64,000 nt of DNA from an uncultured Lachnospiraceae bacterium (GCA_949471785.1 CASWRE010000004.1:62001-126000); one strand, 5' to 3'. Positions 26,241 to 36,744 are shown, numbered from the stretch's first letter. Program-made: numbers and translations. The notes: generated by a model not told the origin, from the letters alone.

Positions 26241-27953
26241 ATGAGAAGAACAATAATGGCAATGATCTGCGCTGCTTCTCTGGCGGCGGGACTGTTGACG
26301 GGATGCGGACAGAGCGGCGGCGCCGGGGAAGGAAGCGGGAAAACAGACAGTCCGGCGACGGAGGCGGGCGGTTCTTCAGAAGCGGGAACCGGCAGTGAGG
26401 CCGGCAGCGTGGCGGAGGATAGCAGTGTCTCGAAAGCGGCGGCAGGCGACGCCCGGGAGGACGTGGTGGTGACTATGCCTGTTACGTCCGAGCCGGAATC
26501 CGGTTTTGACCCGGCTTATGGATGGGGCGCGGGAGAGCATGTTCACGAGCCGCTGATCCAGAGCACTCTGGTGGTAACAAACAAGGAGCTGCAGATTGAG
26601 AAGGATCTGGCTACGGAATATAGCGTGAGCGATGACGGGATGACGTGGACGGTAAAGATCCGGGACGATGCCAGATTCACCGACGGCGAACCCGTGACGG
26701 CGGCGGACGTGGCTTTTACCTATAATAATTGCAAGGAGAAAAGCTCCGTCAATGACTTTACCATGTTGGAGAGCGCGGCGGCGGTGGACGACACCACCGT
26801 GGAATTTAAGATGACTAAGCCGTATGCGATCTGGCCCTATACGATGGCCATTGTGGGTATTGTGCCGGAGCATGCCTATGACGAGAATTACGGGCAGCAT
26901 CCCATCGGTTCGGGTCGCTATATCATGAAGCAGTGGGATAAGGGACAGCAAGTCATTTTCGAAGCGAACCCGAATTATTACGGTGAAGCGCCCGGGATCA
27001 AAAAGGTGACGGTTCTGTTTATGGAAGAAGACGCGGCCCTGGCGGCGGCCCTGGCTGGGCAGGTGGATGTGGCGCACACGGCGGCTTCCTACAGCGACCA
27101 GGCCATTGACGGTTATAGCCTGTATCGGGTGGATACGGTGGATAACAGAGGTTTCAATCTTCCCTGTTTCATGCCGGAGGAAAAAGACGGCATTACGTAT
27201 GGCAATGCGTTTACCTCTGACGTGAAGGTGAGGCGCGCTATTAATATCGGTATAGACCGCCAGGAAATGATTGATCATGTATTGAACGGCTACGGTACCG
27301 CCGCTTACAGCGTGTGTGATAAGCTGCCCTGGTATAATTCGGCGGCGGAAGTGGCTTATGATCCGGAGGGGGCGAAAAGGCTGCTGGATGAAGCCGGCTG
27401 GACGGAAGGCGCCGACGGTATCAGAGAGAAGGACGGCCAAAAAGCGGCGTTTACCCTCATGTTTTCCAGCAGTGATTCGGTGCGGCAGGCCCTGGCGGAG
27501 GATACGGCTAACCAGTTAAAAGAGCTGGGGATCGAAGTAACCACAGAGGGCGTGGGCTGGGATGTGGCCTACGACAGAGCTCAAGCCGAACCTCTGGTAT
27601 GGGGATGGGGCGCTCACAGTCCCATGGAACTGTATAATATTTATCACACGTTGCCGGACAGCGGTATCGGGCAGGCGGGATATTCTCCCTATGCCAATGA
27701 GGCTGTGGACCGTTACATGGATCAGGCCCTGGAGAGCGGTTCTCTGGAAGAGTCCTATGAATTGTGGCAAAAAGCCCAGTGGGACGGAACTACGGGCATT
27801 ACCCAGGAGGGGGATATTCCCTGGATTTGGCTGTGTAATGTGGATCATTTGTATTTTGTGCGGGATGGTCTTAAAGTTGCCGATCAGAAAATTCATCCCC
27901 ACGGTCACGGCTGGTCTATTGTAAACAATGTAGATCAGTGGGGATGGGAATAA
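26241..27953 (+). CDS. Peptide/nickel-type ABC transporter substrate-binding lipoprotein (SBP_bac_5)
   Basis: Lipobox 'AAGLLTGCGQSG'; 'LATEYSVSDDGMTWTVKIRDDARFTDGEPVTAADVAFTYN'. Confidence 0.9.
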   Translation: MRRTIMAMICAASLAAGLLTGCGQSGGAGEGSGKTDSPATEAGGSSEAGTGSEAGSVAEDSSVSKAAAGDAREDVVVTMPVTSEPESGFDPAYGWGAGEHVHEPLIQSTLVVTNKELQIEKDLATEYSVSDDGMTWTVKIRDDARFTDGEPVTAADVAFTYNNCKEKSSVNDFTMLESAAAVDDTTVEFKMTKPYAIWPYTMAIVGIVPEHAYDENYGQHPIGSGRYIMKQWDKGQQVIFEANPNYYGEAPGIKKVTVLFMEEDAALAAALAGQVDVAHTAASYSDQAIDGYSLYRVDTVDNRGFNLPCFMPEEKDGITYGNAFTSDVKVRRAINIGIDRQEMIDHVLNGYGTAAYSVCDKLPWYNSAAEVAYDPEGAKRLLDEAGWTEGADGIREKDGQKAAFTLMFSSSDSVRQALAEDTANQLKELGIEVTTEGVGWDVAYDRAQAEPLVWGWGAHSPMELYNIYHTLPDSGIGQAGYSPYANEAVDRYMDQALESGSLEESYELWQKAQWDGTTGITQEGDIPWIWLCNVDHLYFVRDGLKVADQKIHPHGHGWSIVNNVDQWGWE

Positions 27954-28038
27954 AAAAACGAAGAACAGTGAGGGAACCGCAGCCGTTCCGGTTATCTGAA
28001 GGGCTGCGGAGCCTTTTGTGCAGGACGGGAGATCAATC

Positions 28039-29034
28039 ATGAATCGACAAAGGGTGATTTTCTTTGGGAAAAATATCATACGGGCGCTGCTTTTGGTCGT
28101 CTGCGTAAGCATGATTACATTTGCCCTGATGAAAGCCTCACCGGTGGACCCCTTGCAGGCCAATGTGGGTCAGGCAGCGCTGGGGAGCATGAGTCAGGAA
28201 CAGAAGGAGAAATTGCAGGCGTACTGGGGGGTGGACACGCCGCCCGTGGAACAATATCTGTCCTGGGCGAAGGATTTCATCCGGGGAGATATGGGGGTAT
28301 CGCTGTTATATCGGCAGCCGGTAGCCTCTGTTATCGCCGTGAAGCTGGCAAATTCCCTGTTTCTTATGGCCCTGGCCTGGGTGATTTCCGGTATACTGGG
28401 ATTCGCCCTGGGGGTGATCTCCGGTATGAACCGGGGCAAACCGGCGGATCACGTGATACGGGGCTATTGCCTGGTGATTTCCAGTACGCCTGTATTTTGG
28501 CTGGCGCTGCTTTTGCTCATGATTTTCGGTGTGTGGCTCCATATCTTTCCCATCGGCCTCAGCGTGCCCATCGGTGTGGAGGCAAGCGGCGTCACCCTCG
28601 CTGACCGGCTCTATCATGCTTTTCTTCCGGCGCTGACCTTAAGCATTACCGGTGTGTCCAATATCGCCCTTCATACCAGGGAAAAAATGATTGATATTAT
28701 GGAGAGCGACTACATGCTTTTTGCCCGGATGCGGGGAGAGAAAGGATGGCGTTTATTCAGATACTACGGCTTTCGGAACGTGCTATTCCCGGCTGTCACC
28801 CTGCAGTTTGCTTCCATCAGTGAAATATTCGGCGGTTCTGTTCTGGTAGAGCAGGTATTTTCCTATCCGGGACTGGGGCAGGCGGCGGTATCGGCGGGGC
28901 TGGGCAGTGACATGCCTCTTTTGATGGCTGTCACCATCGTCAGCGCCCTCTTTGTCTTTGGGGGGAACTTGACGGCAAATCTGCTCTACGGGGTGATTGA
29001 TCCCCGAGTGCGGCAGGGAGGGAAGGCAAAGTGA
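28039..29034 (+). CDS. Peptide/nickel-type ABC transporter permease (NikB/DppB-like)
   Basis: 'MITFALMKASPVDPLQANVG...LQAYWGVDTPPVEQYLSWAKDFIRGDMGVSLLYRQPV'. Confidence 0.9.
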   Translation: MNRQRVIFFGKNIIRALLLVVCVSMITFALMKASPVDPLQANVGQAALGSMSQEQKEKLQAYWGVDTPPVEQYLSWAKDFIRGDMGVSLLYRQPVASVIAVKLANSLFLMALAWVISGILGFALGVISGMNRGKPADHVIRGYCLVISSTPVFWLALLLLMIFGVWLHIFPIGLSVPIGVEASGVTLADRLYHAFLPALTLSITGVSNIALHTREKMIDIMESDYMLFARMRGEKGWRLFRYYGFRNVLFPAVTLQFASISEIFGGSVLVEQVFSYPGLGQAAVSAGLGSDMPLLMAVTIVSALFVFGGNLTANLLYGVIDPRVRQGGKAK

Positions 29035-29855
29035 GAAAATTAAACCGGAGACAGCGGCTGCTTTTGGGGCTGGCATTTTCCGCGGCATTTCTGATCATTG
29101 TGTGCGTCTGGGGAATTCTCGGCGCGGAGGCTGCGCGGGCCACTGATTTTTCCAGAAAAAATATTCCTCCCTGCCTGCAGTATCCTTTTGGGACGGATTG
29201 GCTGGGACGGGACATGCTGGCGCGCACGGTGAAGGGGCTTTCTATGAGTATCCTGATCGGTATTACGGCGGCGGCTGTGAGCGCCGTGATTGCTTTGCTT
29301 CTCGGTATAGCTTCTGCCACCATGGGCAGGGCTGTGGACAGCGTGGTATCTTTTGTCATTGACTTGATTATGGGCGTACCCCATATCCTTTTGCTGATCC
29401 TGATTTCCGTGGCTTTAGGCAAAGGGCTGAAAGGAGTGATCATCGGGGTGGCCGTCACCCACTGGCCTTCCCTGGCCAGGCTGATCCGCGCCGAGGTATT
29501 GCAGCTTAAAGAAATGCCTTACATTAAGATCGCCGTGAAGCTGGGAAAGAGCAGATGGCATATTGCCGTGAAACATATGCTGCCCCACCTGCTGCCCCAG
29601 TTTATTGTGGGACTGGTACTCTTGTTCCCCCATGCGATTCTCCATGAATCCAGCATCACTTTTCTGGGATTCGGCCTCTCTACGGAACAGCCCGCCATCG
29701 GAATTGTGCTCTCTGAAGCAATGAAGTATCTGGCGACGGGAAAGTGGTGGCTGGCATTGTTTCCGGGGCTTTTTCTGGTCATTACGGTGGCGCTGTTCTA
29801 TATCCTGGGACAGAGCCTGCGGAAGCTGCTGGACCCGGGGAGCGTGCATCAGTAA
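29031..29855 (+). CDS. Peptide/nickel-type ABC transporter permease (NikC/DppC-like)
   Basis: 'PPCLQYPFGTDWLGRDMLARTVKGLSMSILIGITAAAVSAVIALLLGIASATMG'; 4-nt overlap. Confidence 0.9.
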   Translation: MRKLNRRQRLLLGLAFSAAFLIIVCVWGILGAEAARATDFSRKNIPPCLQYPFGTDWLGRDMLARTVKGLSMSILIGITAAAVSAVIALLLGIASATMGRAVDSVVSFVIDLIMGVPHILLLILISVALGKGLKGVIIGVAVTHWPSLARLIRAEVLQLKEMPYIKIAVKLGKSRWHIAVKHMLPHLLPQFIVGLVLLFPHAILHESSITFLGFGLSTEQPAIGIVLSEAMKYLATGKWWLALFPGLFLVITVALFYILGQSLRKLLDPGSVHQ

Positions 29856-29904
29856 GAGGCGTGTGTGCGGCGGTACAGGGAACGACGATAGCAGGAGATA
29901 ACAG

Positions 29905-30906
29905 ATGGACGAAAAAAGGGTAAAATGCGGAGCCGGCAGCGAGGACAGAATGGACAGTCCGGCGGTTAATAAGCTGTCGGGAGAAAAGGAGCCGGTATTA
30001 AAGATCGAGCATATGAGTATTTCTTTCACACAGTATGACCGGGGTATGCGTCAGGTCAGCCTGCCGGTGATCCGGGATCTGGACGTGGAAGTACATGCGG
30101 GGGAGATGGTGGCGGTGGTGGGTTCCAGCGGCTCAGGCAAAAGCCTTTTAGCCCATGGCGTGATGGGGGTACTCCCTTATAATGCAGCCATGGACGGCCG
30201 CATAACCTATTGCGGAGAGGAACTGACCCGGGAGCGGATCGAGAAACTGCGGGGCAGGGAAATTGTTTTGGTACCCCAAAGCATTGCCTTTCTGAATCCG
30301 TTGATGAAAATAGGCCCTCAAATATGCAAGGGAGATAAAAGAGCGTCTGCCAGGGAGAAGCTCAGGAGCATTTTTAAACGCTATGAACTGGACGAGAGGG
30401 TAGGGAACCTGTATCCTTTTGAACTGTCCGGCGGCATGAACCGGCGGGTGCTGATTTCCACGGCTCTGATGGAAGAGCCGAAACTGGTGATTGCCGACGA
30501 GCCTACACCCGGCCTGGATCTTGCGGTGGCCAAACGGGCTATGGCACATTTCCGCGAGCTGGCAGACATGGGCGCAGGAGTGCTGGTAATCACCCATGAT
30601 CTGGAACTGGCGCTGGAAGTGGCGGACAGAATTGCCGTATTCTATGCCGGCGCCACCGTAGAGGAGGCTCCGGTGCAGGATTTTCAGGATGAAGATTCTC
30701 TGCGGCATCCCTACACAAAAGCTTTGTGGAGAGCCATGCCTCAGCATGGGTTCCATTATATAGAAGGGGCTCAGCCTTATGTGAAAGATCTCCCCGCCGG
30801 ATGCAGTTTTGCTCCCCGCTGCCCCCAATGCGGGCCGGAGTGCGCCAGAGAGATTGCGTATCGGGCGGTGAGAGGCGGAAAAGTGCGGTGCGTCCGGGGA
30901 AAATAA
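29905..30906 (+). CDS. Peptide/nickel-type ABC transporter ATP-binding protein (NikD/DppD-like)
   Basis: 'VVGSSGSGKSLLAHGVMGVLPYN...LSGGMNRRVLISTALMEEPKLVIADEPTPGLD'. Confidence 0.9.
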   Translation: MDEKRVKCGAGSEDRMDSPAVNKLSGEKEPVLKIEHMSISFTQYDRGMRQVSLPVIRDLDVEVHAGEMVAVVGSSGSGKSLLAHGVMGVLPYNAAMDGRITYCGEELTRERIEKLRGREIVLVPQSIAFLNPLMKIGPQICKGDKRASAREKLRSIFKRYELDERVGNLYPFELSGGMNRRVLISTALMEEPKLVIADEPTPGLDLAVAKRAMAHFRELADMGAGVLVITHDLELALEVADRIAVFYAGATVEEAPVQDFQDEDSLRHPYTKALWRAMPQHGFHYIEGAQPYVKDLPAGCSFAPRCPQCGPECAREIAYRAVRGGKVRCVRGK

Positions 30907-31018
30907 AAGAGAATGAGTCAGGTATAGAAGGCTTCGAAAAGTAAAAGAGAATGAATCCGGTATAGAAGTTTTCGAAAAGTAAAAGAGAGTGAGTCCGGTA
31001 TAGAAGGCTTCTCAAAAG
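30904..31018 (+). repeat. Three tandem copies of an approximately 38-bp repeat (TAAAAGAGAATGARTCCGGTATAGAAGGCTTCGAAAAG)
   Basis: Copies at 30904-30941, 30942-30979, 30980-31018 with few mismatches. Confidence 0.9.
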
Positions 31019-31123
31019 AGACGGGAAAAACCGCGTCAGGCAGGGAGAAGGGAGTCAGGACCGAAAGACGCCGCATAAGTGCAAAGAAAATGCAGGGCGC
31101 AGGCATAAAAAGGGAGGCGGAGA

Positions 31124-31744
31124 ATGAAGCTGGAAGTAAAAGACATGTCTTATCGATACACAGCGAAAGGCAGGCAGATCCTGAAAAATTTCAACCTGGC
31201 TGTGGATAGCAGCGAGCGGGTGGGGCTTACGGCTCCCAGCGGTTACGGGAAAACAACCCTCTGTCAGCTGCTCTCCGGCTATTTAAAACCGGATCAGGGA
31301 CAGGTCCTTCTGGACGGGCAGCCGCTGTCCTCCTATCAGGGGTACTGTCCGGTGCAGATGGTCTGGCAGCATCCGGAGTTCGCCGTGAATCCCCGGCTGC
31401 CCATGAGGGAAGTCATTCATGAGGGCGACGAAATCGAGGAGTGGGTGATTCAGGGTCTTGGCATAGAGCCGGACTGGCTCAGACGGTTTCCCACAGAACT
31501 GTCCGGCGGAGAACTGCAGCGTTTCTCCCTTGCCAGGGCCTTGGGGAAAAGGACGCGTTTTCTTATTGCCGACGAGATCAGTACTATGCTGGATCTGATT
31601 ACGCAGAGCCAGATCTGGCATTTTCTGCTGGAGGAAGTAGAAAAAAGGCAGATTGGCCTGATTGCCGTGAGTCATAACCCGGAGCTGATTGACCGGGTTT
31701 GCACGAGGAAGATTGACCTGCGCCTCCAGGGCGAAGAGAAGTAA
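31124..31744 (+). CDS. Peptide/nickel-type ABC transporter ATP-binding protein (NikE-like, short)
   Basis: 'GLTAPSGYGKTTLCQLLSGYLKPDQGQVLLDGQPL...LSGGELQRFSLARALGKRTRFLIADEIS'. Confidence 0.88.
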   Translation: MKLEVKDMSYRYTAKGRQILKNFNLAVDSSERVGLTAPSGYGKTTLCQLLSGYLKPDQGQVLLDGQPLSSYQGYCPVQMVWQHPEFAVNPRLPMREVIHEGDEIEEWVIQGLGIEPDWLRRFPTELSGGELQRFSLARALGKRTRFLIADEISTMLDLITQSQIWHFLLEEVEKRQIGLIAVSHNPELIDRVCTRKIDLRLQGEEK

Positions 31745-31792
31745 AGGACATTGTAAGCGGAGAAGGAAAAGAGAATAAATCTACAGGAAAAG

Positions 31793-31840
31793 AGCTGACA
31801 GAAAGTGCGAAAGCGAGCTTCATGCTGTCAGCTTTTTTTT
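31793..31840 (+). terminator. Rho-independent terminator
   Basis: AGCTGACAG...CTGTCAGCT followed by eight Ts. Confidence 0.88.
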
Positions 31841-32013
31841 GTGCTTTTTTGAGTTTTTGGACTGAGGTGTTTGGCGTTGGGGGGATCGGATCACTTTGAT
31901 AAATGCTGCGGGGGGTAGACAGATGTCTGTCCCCTATTTTCAGTGTAGTACTTTTCGCAAAAATACGCTTCCCCGGCCTGCACATTGGGAAAAACAAGCA
32001 TGGAGGAAACAGT

Positions 32014-33021
32014 GTGAATTATATACTCTTCGGCGGTTCCGGCTTTATCGGGACGCACCTGATCCGGCTGTTGAAAGCGGAAGCCGTAAAACCGGGCGAT
32101 CATATTTATGATTTCGATATTGTCATGCCCGGCGAGGAGGGGGTCGTACCCGGAATCGTAAAAAAAATTGAGGGCGTAACATACGCCCGCGTGGATGTCC
32201 GCAGGCCGGTCGAATACGATTTCGAGCCGACAGATCAGGATATCATTTTCAACCTGGCCGCCGTGCATCGTACCCCCGGGCATCCGGATCACGCCTATTT
32301 TGAAACAAATATCCGGGGGGCGGAAAACGTCACCGCCTTCGCGGAAAAATATCATATCCGTAAAATCCTGTTCACCAGTTCCATCGCGCCCTATGGAGCC
32401 GCGGAGGAGCTGAAGACGGAAGATACGCTGCCGACTCCCAATACACCTTACGGCATCAGCAAACTGGTGGCGGAAAAAATGCACGAACAATGGCAGAACA
32501 AAGACCCCGGGAAACGGGAACTGGTCATCCTGCGCCCGGGCGTCGTCTACGGGAAAGGTGAGCACGGGAATATGACCCGCTTGTACTGGGGCATGCGTAA
32601 ACGGTATTTCTTTTATACCGGACGCAGGGACACTATTAAAGCGTGCATTTATGTAAAAGAACTGGTGCGGTTTATCCAGTATTGTATGATCGAGTGCCCG
32701 TATGCGGGCGTCCGTCTATTTAACTGTACTTACGAACCGGCTTATACTATCGAACAGGTATGTGAAGCGATGCAGCGGGGTACCCGTATGCGGAGGTATA
32801 TCCCCCTCATGCCCGGCGGCCTCCTTATGGCGGCGGCCACGGTCCTGGGGCCCCTTGGAGGCAAAAAAGTCGGTATCCACCCGGCCCGTATCAGAAAACT
32901 CATGGTCTCTACAAACATAAGTGGAAGGAAGATGGCGGCCTCCGGCTACCGGTTTCGTTATGCTTTTGAAGAAACCTTTCGGGACTGGTATAAGGACTGC
33001 GGCGGAAAAGGACTGGATTGA
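32014..33021 (+). CDS. NAD-dependent epimerase/dehydratase (extended SDR)
   Basis: 'VNYILFGGSGFIGTHLIRLL' Rossmann GxxGxxG; 'TPYGISKLVAEK' YxxxK. GTG start after GGAGG. Confidence 0.88.
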   Translation: MNYILFGGSGFIGTHLIRLLKAEAVKPGDHIYDFDIVMPGEEGVVPGIVKKIEGVTYARVDVRRPVEYDFEPTDQDIIFNLAAVHRTPGHPDHAYFETNIRGAENVTAFAEKYHIRKILFTSSIAPYGAAEELKTEDTLPTPNTPYGISKLVAEKMHEQWQNKDPGKRELVILRPGVVYGKGEHGNMTRLYWGMRKRYFFYTGRRDTIKACIYVKELVRFIQYCMIECPYAGVRLFNCTYEPAYTIEQVCEAMQRGTRMRRYIPLMPGGLLMAAATVLGPLGGKKVGIHPARIRKLMVSTNISGRKMAASGYRFRYAFEETFRDWYKDCGGKGLD

Positions 33022-33026
33022 CGACC

Positions 33027-34325
33027 ATGGAGGGACTGATGGAGGCAGAGAAAAAACAGCTTGTTCTGTATACCAATTATTTTTATCCGGAAACAGCGTC
33101 TCTGGCCATGCTCTGCAAAGATCTCTGCGATGGGCTGAAAGATGAATTCCGCATTACGGTGATCTGCTCCGTGCCCTGTTACACGGGCGTCGTGGATGAA
33201 AAATATCAGACGCAAAAATATTATTACGAGGACTATGACGGTATCAGTGTAATCCGCGTTCGCGTCCCGGGGTTTGATAAACAAAACAAACTCAGCCGTG
33301 TCAAAAACATCCTGGCCTGTTTCGTCCGTTCTCTCCTGGCGACGGGGAAAGCGCCGAAAGCCGATTATGTGTTGACGGAATCCCAGCCCCCGGTGCTGGG
33401 CGGCCTGCTGGGCGTATTCAGTAAATGGGTAAACCGGCTGCGGGGTAAAAAGGCAAAGATGCTTTACATCATTCAGGATTACAACCCGGAACAGACCATA
33501 GCCGTGGGGTTCAGCAAGAACCGGCTGATCCTGAGCGCCATGTTGCAGGCCGATAAATTCAGCTGTAGCATGGCGGATAAAGTGATCGTGGTGGGCAGCG
33601 ACATGGTTCCGACAATGGAGAAACGCTTTACCCAAAAGAACGGCGCCGTCAGCCGAAGAATGCCCCCTACCGTTTTTATCAATAACTGGATGGACGGGCG
33701 GGATGTGTATCCCCTGCCCCAAGACCACCCGGAAGTAGCTGCGTTCCGGAAAAAATACGACCTGGAAGGGAAATTTGTCATCATGTACTCGGGCAATATT
33801 GGCCTGTTCTACGATCTGGAGAACCTGTTTAAGGTGATCGAAAAGTTCAGGGACAGGGAAGATGTTGTGTTCCCCTTTGTGGGGGAGGGTGCAAAAAAAG
33901 AGGCTCTGATGGCCTATGCCAGGAAACGGGGGATGGAAAACGTGCTTTTCATTCCTTATCAGCCGAAAGAAAAGCTGGCGTACAGCCTGAACGCCGCGGA
34001 CGTGCAGTGGATTGTCAATGCGCAGGGCATAAAAGGCGTTTCCTGCCCTTCCAAGCTTTACGGCATACTGGCTGTAGGTAAGCCTGCCCTGGCGGTTCTG
34101 GAGGAGGGCACAGAGGCCCGCGGGATTATTGAAGGATGCGGGTGTGGCTATGCGGTATCGCCCGGGGATTATAGCGGAACGGAAGAGCTGATCCGACGGT
34201 ACCTTGACCATACGTCCTCCGGGGAGCTGGCAGAGATGGGCGCTCGGGGATATGCGTATATGCAGGAGCATCTGACGAAGGAGATTTCGATAGAAAAATA
34301 CCTCCGGGAGATCAGATCCTGCTAG
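33027..34325 (+). CDS. Glycosyltransferase family 4 (WcaI/WbuB-like); start may be 33039
   Basis: 'LVLYTNYFYPETASLAMLCKDLCDGL...', 'FVIMYSGNIGLFYDLENLFKVIEKFRDREDVVFPFVGEGAKKEALMAYAR'. Confidence 0.87.
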   Translation: MEGLMEAEKKQLVLYTNYFYPETASLAMLCKDLCDGLKDEFRITVICSVPCYTGVVDEKYQTQKYYYEDYDGISVIRVRVPGFDKQNKLSRVKNILACFVRSLLATGKAPKADYVLTESQPPVLGGLLGVFSKWVNRLRGKKAKMLYIIQDYNPEQTIAVGFSKNRLILSAMLQADKFSCSMADKVIVVGSDMVPTMEKRFTQKNGAVSRRMPPTVFINNWMDGRDVYPLPQDHPEVAAFRKKYDLEGKFVIMYSGNIGLFYDLENLFKVIEKFRDREDVVFPFVGEGAKKEALMAYARKRGMENVLFIPYQPKEKLAYSLNAADVQWIVNAQGIKGVSCPSKLYGILAVGKPALAVLEEGTEARGIIEGCGCGYAVSPGDYSGTEELIRRYLDHTSSGELAEMGARGYAYMQEHLTKEISIEKYLREIRSC

Positions 34326-34368
34326 AAAATAGAAAAATCATGGGACGGACCGAAAAGGAGCGCATGGG

Positions 34369-34932
34369 ATGAACAGCAACTGGTTCAAGCTGGCCATGAG
34401 GGCCATGAAGATCCGATACGGGAAAAGACTGCTTCTGCAAGGGGTGCCGGTCATCTTCAACAAGAAGGGTGCGGAGATGAGCATCGGGGAAGGGTGCGTG
34501 ATCAAGAGTGCGTTTCTTTCGAATCTGGTCGGACTGTACTCCCGTACTGTTATCGTCACCCGGACGCCCGAAGCCCGCATACGGATCGGGAACAACGTGG
34601 GGATATCGGGCGCAACGATCTACGCCCGTAAAAGGATTACCATAGGTGACAATGTGTGTATCGGAGGGAATTGCAAGATCCTGGACAACGACTTTCACCC
34701 GCTGGAGTGGGAAGAGAGAAACCGTATGTGCCGGGGAAGCGGCGTGGGGGAGATCCCGTCAAGGGGTATAGCGATCGGCGCGAACTGCTTCCTGGGGTGC
34801 AACAGCATCATCTTAAAGGGGACAGAGCTGGGTGAAGGGTGCGTAGTAGGAGCGGGAGCGGTGGTAAGCGGAAAGTTCGGGGATAACTGCGTGATTGCGG
34901 GAAATCCGGCGAGGGTGATCCGAAAAATCTAA
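34369..34932 (+). CDS. Left-handed beta-helix (hexapeptide) acyltransferase
   Basis: 'RIRIGNNVGISGATIYARKRITIGDNVCIGGNCKILDNDFHPLEWEER...GIAIGANCFLGCNSIILKGTELGEGCVVGAGAVVSGKF'. Confidence 0.9.
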   Translation: MNSNWFKLAMRAMKIRYGKRLLLQGVPVIFNKKGAEMSIGEGCVIKSAFLSNLVGLYSRTVIVTRTPEARIRIGNNVGISGATIYARKRITIGDNVCIGGNCKILDNDFHPLEWEERNRMCRGSGVGEIPSRGIAIGANCFLGCNSIILKGTELGEGCVVGAGAVVSGKFGDNCVIAGNPARVIRKI

Positions 34933-34982
34933 AAAGTACAGTGGAGATATTGCAATAAGGAAATCACACGAGGATTGACAGA

Positions 34983-35900
34983 ATGGAAAAAGATATTACG
35001 ATTATTATCTGCTGCTACAACGGGGCGCAGCGTATTTCCCATGTATTGGACAATATATACGGTCAAAAGGCCGGAAAGCAGTTCATTAAAGAAATCCTGT
35101 TTGTGGATAATCACTCAACAGATAATACAAGAAAAACGATTGACGCTTACAAAAGGCGCGAATTGCCATTTCCATTGAAATATCTTTATGAAGAAACCCC
35201 TGGTCTTAGCAATGCACGCAAAACCGGTGTAGATGCCTGCTGTACTTCATGGATTGCATTTCTCGATGATGATAACTTTGTTGACCCGGATTGGATTATC
35301 CATATTGCTAATTATATCGACAGACACCCACAGGTGGGAGTATTCAATGGCGCTGTAATCCCTTATGTTCCTTTTAAAACAGCTGCGGATGAAGAAATGA
35401 AATTAAAGGCCTCATTAAAAGTCCTGGCCTGTACGCATTACAGCCGTGAAAATCTAAAAAGAAAACCTTTTTCACCATTTAGAAACCCCATAGGTGCAGG
35501 AATGGTCATCAGGACGGAACCGCTGAAAGCCCTCAGTCACGCCGGTTGGCTCAATTCAGCGGGCAGAACGAAAGATGCCCTTACCAGTGGTGAAGACGGT
35601 GAAATGGCCTTTTATGTAAAAAAGCAGGGTTATGATTTTGGGTTTTGCCCTCATGCCGTTCTTTATCATGAAATAAGCAAAAAACGATTGGAAGATCAAT
35701 ATCTTAAAAAAATATGGCATGAAATGGGCAAAGGCGTTGCTATCGTAGCCAAAAAGCGGGATACAGGTATGATAAAAGATATTTGTTATCGCACCATTCT
35801 CATAGGGAGAGTTATTGTGTACACAATAGAAAATAAGTATAAAGGGAAATATTATCTGAATTTTATACGTGGTTATCTCCAGGAAATGAAAAACAAATGA
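34983..35900 (+). CDS. Glycosyltransferase family 2
   Basis: 'ITIIICCYNGAQRISHVLDNIYGQ...ETPGLSNARKTGVDACCTSWIAFLDDDNFVDPDWI'. Confidence 0.9.
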   Translation: MEKDITIIICCYNGAQRISHVLDNIYGQKAGKQFIKEILFVDNHSTDNTRKTIDAYKRRELPFPLKYLYEETPGLSNARKTGVDACCTSWIAFLDDDNFVDPDWIIHIANYIDRHPQVGVFNGAVIPYVPFKTAADEEMKLKASLKVLACTHYSRENLKRKPFSPFRNPIGAGMVIRTEPLKALSHAGWLNSAGRTKDALTSGEDGEMAFYVKKQGYDFGFCPHAVLYHEISKKRLEDQYLKKIWHEMGKGVAIVAKKRDTGMIKDICYRTILIGRVIVYTIENKYKGKYYLNFIRGYLQEMKNK

Positions 35901-35918
35901 TACTTATCAGGAGCCGAT

Positions 35919-36740
35919 ATGAATGCTGAATACGAGTATTTTTTCTCTGTAATTACAGTATGCTATAATGCTGAATCCAGCATTGAGAAAACAATTAAAT
36001 CTGTTTTAAGCCAAAATAATGATGATTATGAATACCTTATCATAGATGGGAAATCAAATGATCAGACGGTTGCTATTGCTCAGAAATATCATGAAAAGTT
36101 TTGCGGAAGAATGAGAATAGTCTCTGAAACAGATCAAGGCATATATGATGCGATGAACAAAGCAATACAGATGTCAAAGGGGCATTATTTAGTATTTATC
36201 AATGCAGATGATGAACTATGTGAAGGGGTTTTAAATAAAATAGAAGCTGAAATAGCAGGTAAAAACGAAGCCTGGCCAGAAATCATTTACGGCGACTGCC
36301 TTTTAATTTATGAAAATGATGACAGAATATCAGGAAAAATAAGAAATGCCGTTCATCCCATCAACAGGAAAACACTTATGAAAGGAATGGGATTAATGCA
36401 TCAAAGTATGTTTACTTCCCGAAAAGTTTTTGCTCATGTGGGGATGTTTAATATTAAATACACGATAGGAGCGGATTGGGACTTTTTAATCCGTGCAGTA
36501 ACAAGTCATGTAAGCCTGTATTATATGCCCATCCCCTTCAGCAAATTTGCAACCGATGGCGTATCATCAAAAGTACACAATCTGCAGCGTCATAAAATAC
36601 GAAAACAAAATAAGCTGTATAGATATATAGATACAGGATTAATCAGAGATATATTCCACATGAAAACTATGATTCAGCTCATTATAGGAAGGAATAATTA
36701 TCAAAAGCTACGTTTTTTTATCAACAAAAAAGGGTATTAA
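35919..36740 (+). CDS. Glycosyltransferase family 2 (WcaA-like)
   Basis: 'FSVITVCYNAESSIEKTIKSVLSQNNDDYEYLIIDGKSNDQTVAIA...ETDQGIYDAMNKAIQMSKGHYLVFINADDEL'. Confidence 0.92.
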   Translation: MNAEYEYFFSVITVCYNAESSIEKTIKSVLSQNNDDYEYLIIDGKSNDQTVAIAQKYHEKFCGRMRIVSETDQGIYDAMNKAIQMSKGHYLVFINADDELCEGVLNKIEAEIAGKNEAWPEIIYGDCLLIYENDDRISGKIRNAVHPINRKTLMKGMGLMHQSMFTSRKVFAHVGMFNIKYTIGADWDFLIRAVTSHVSLYYMPIPFSKFATDGVSSKVHNLQRHKIRKQNKLYRYIDTGLIRDIFHMKTMIQLIIGRNNYQKLRFFINKKGY

Positions 36741-36744
36741 AGAA

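Noticed and set aside
30904-31018. CRISPR array
   Set aside because: The 38-bp repeats are directly tandem without unique spacers and no cas genes are nearby.
31911-31934. GGGGG-TA-GACAGATGTCTGTC-CCC palindrome upstream of the glycan locus
   Set aside because: Perfect GACAGATGTCTGTC core noted, but without a T-run, promoter match or second copy it cannot be assigned a function.
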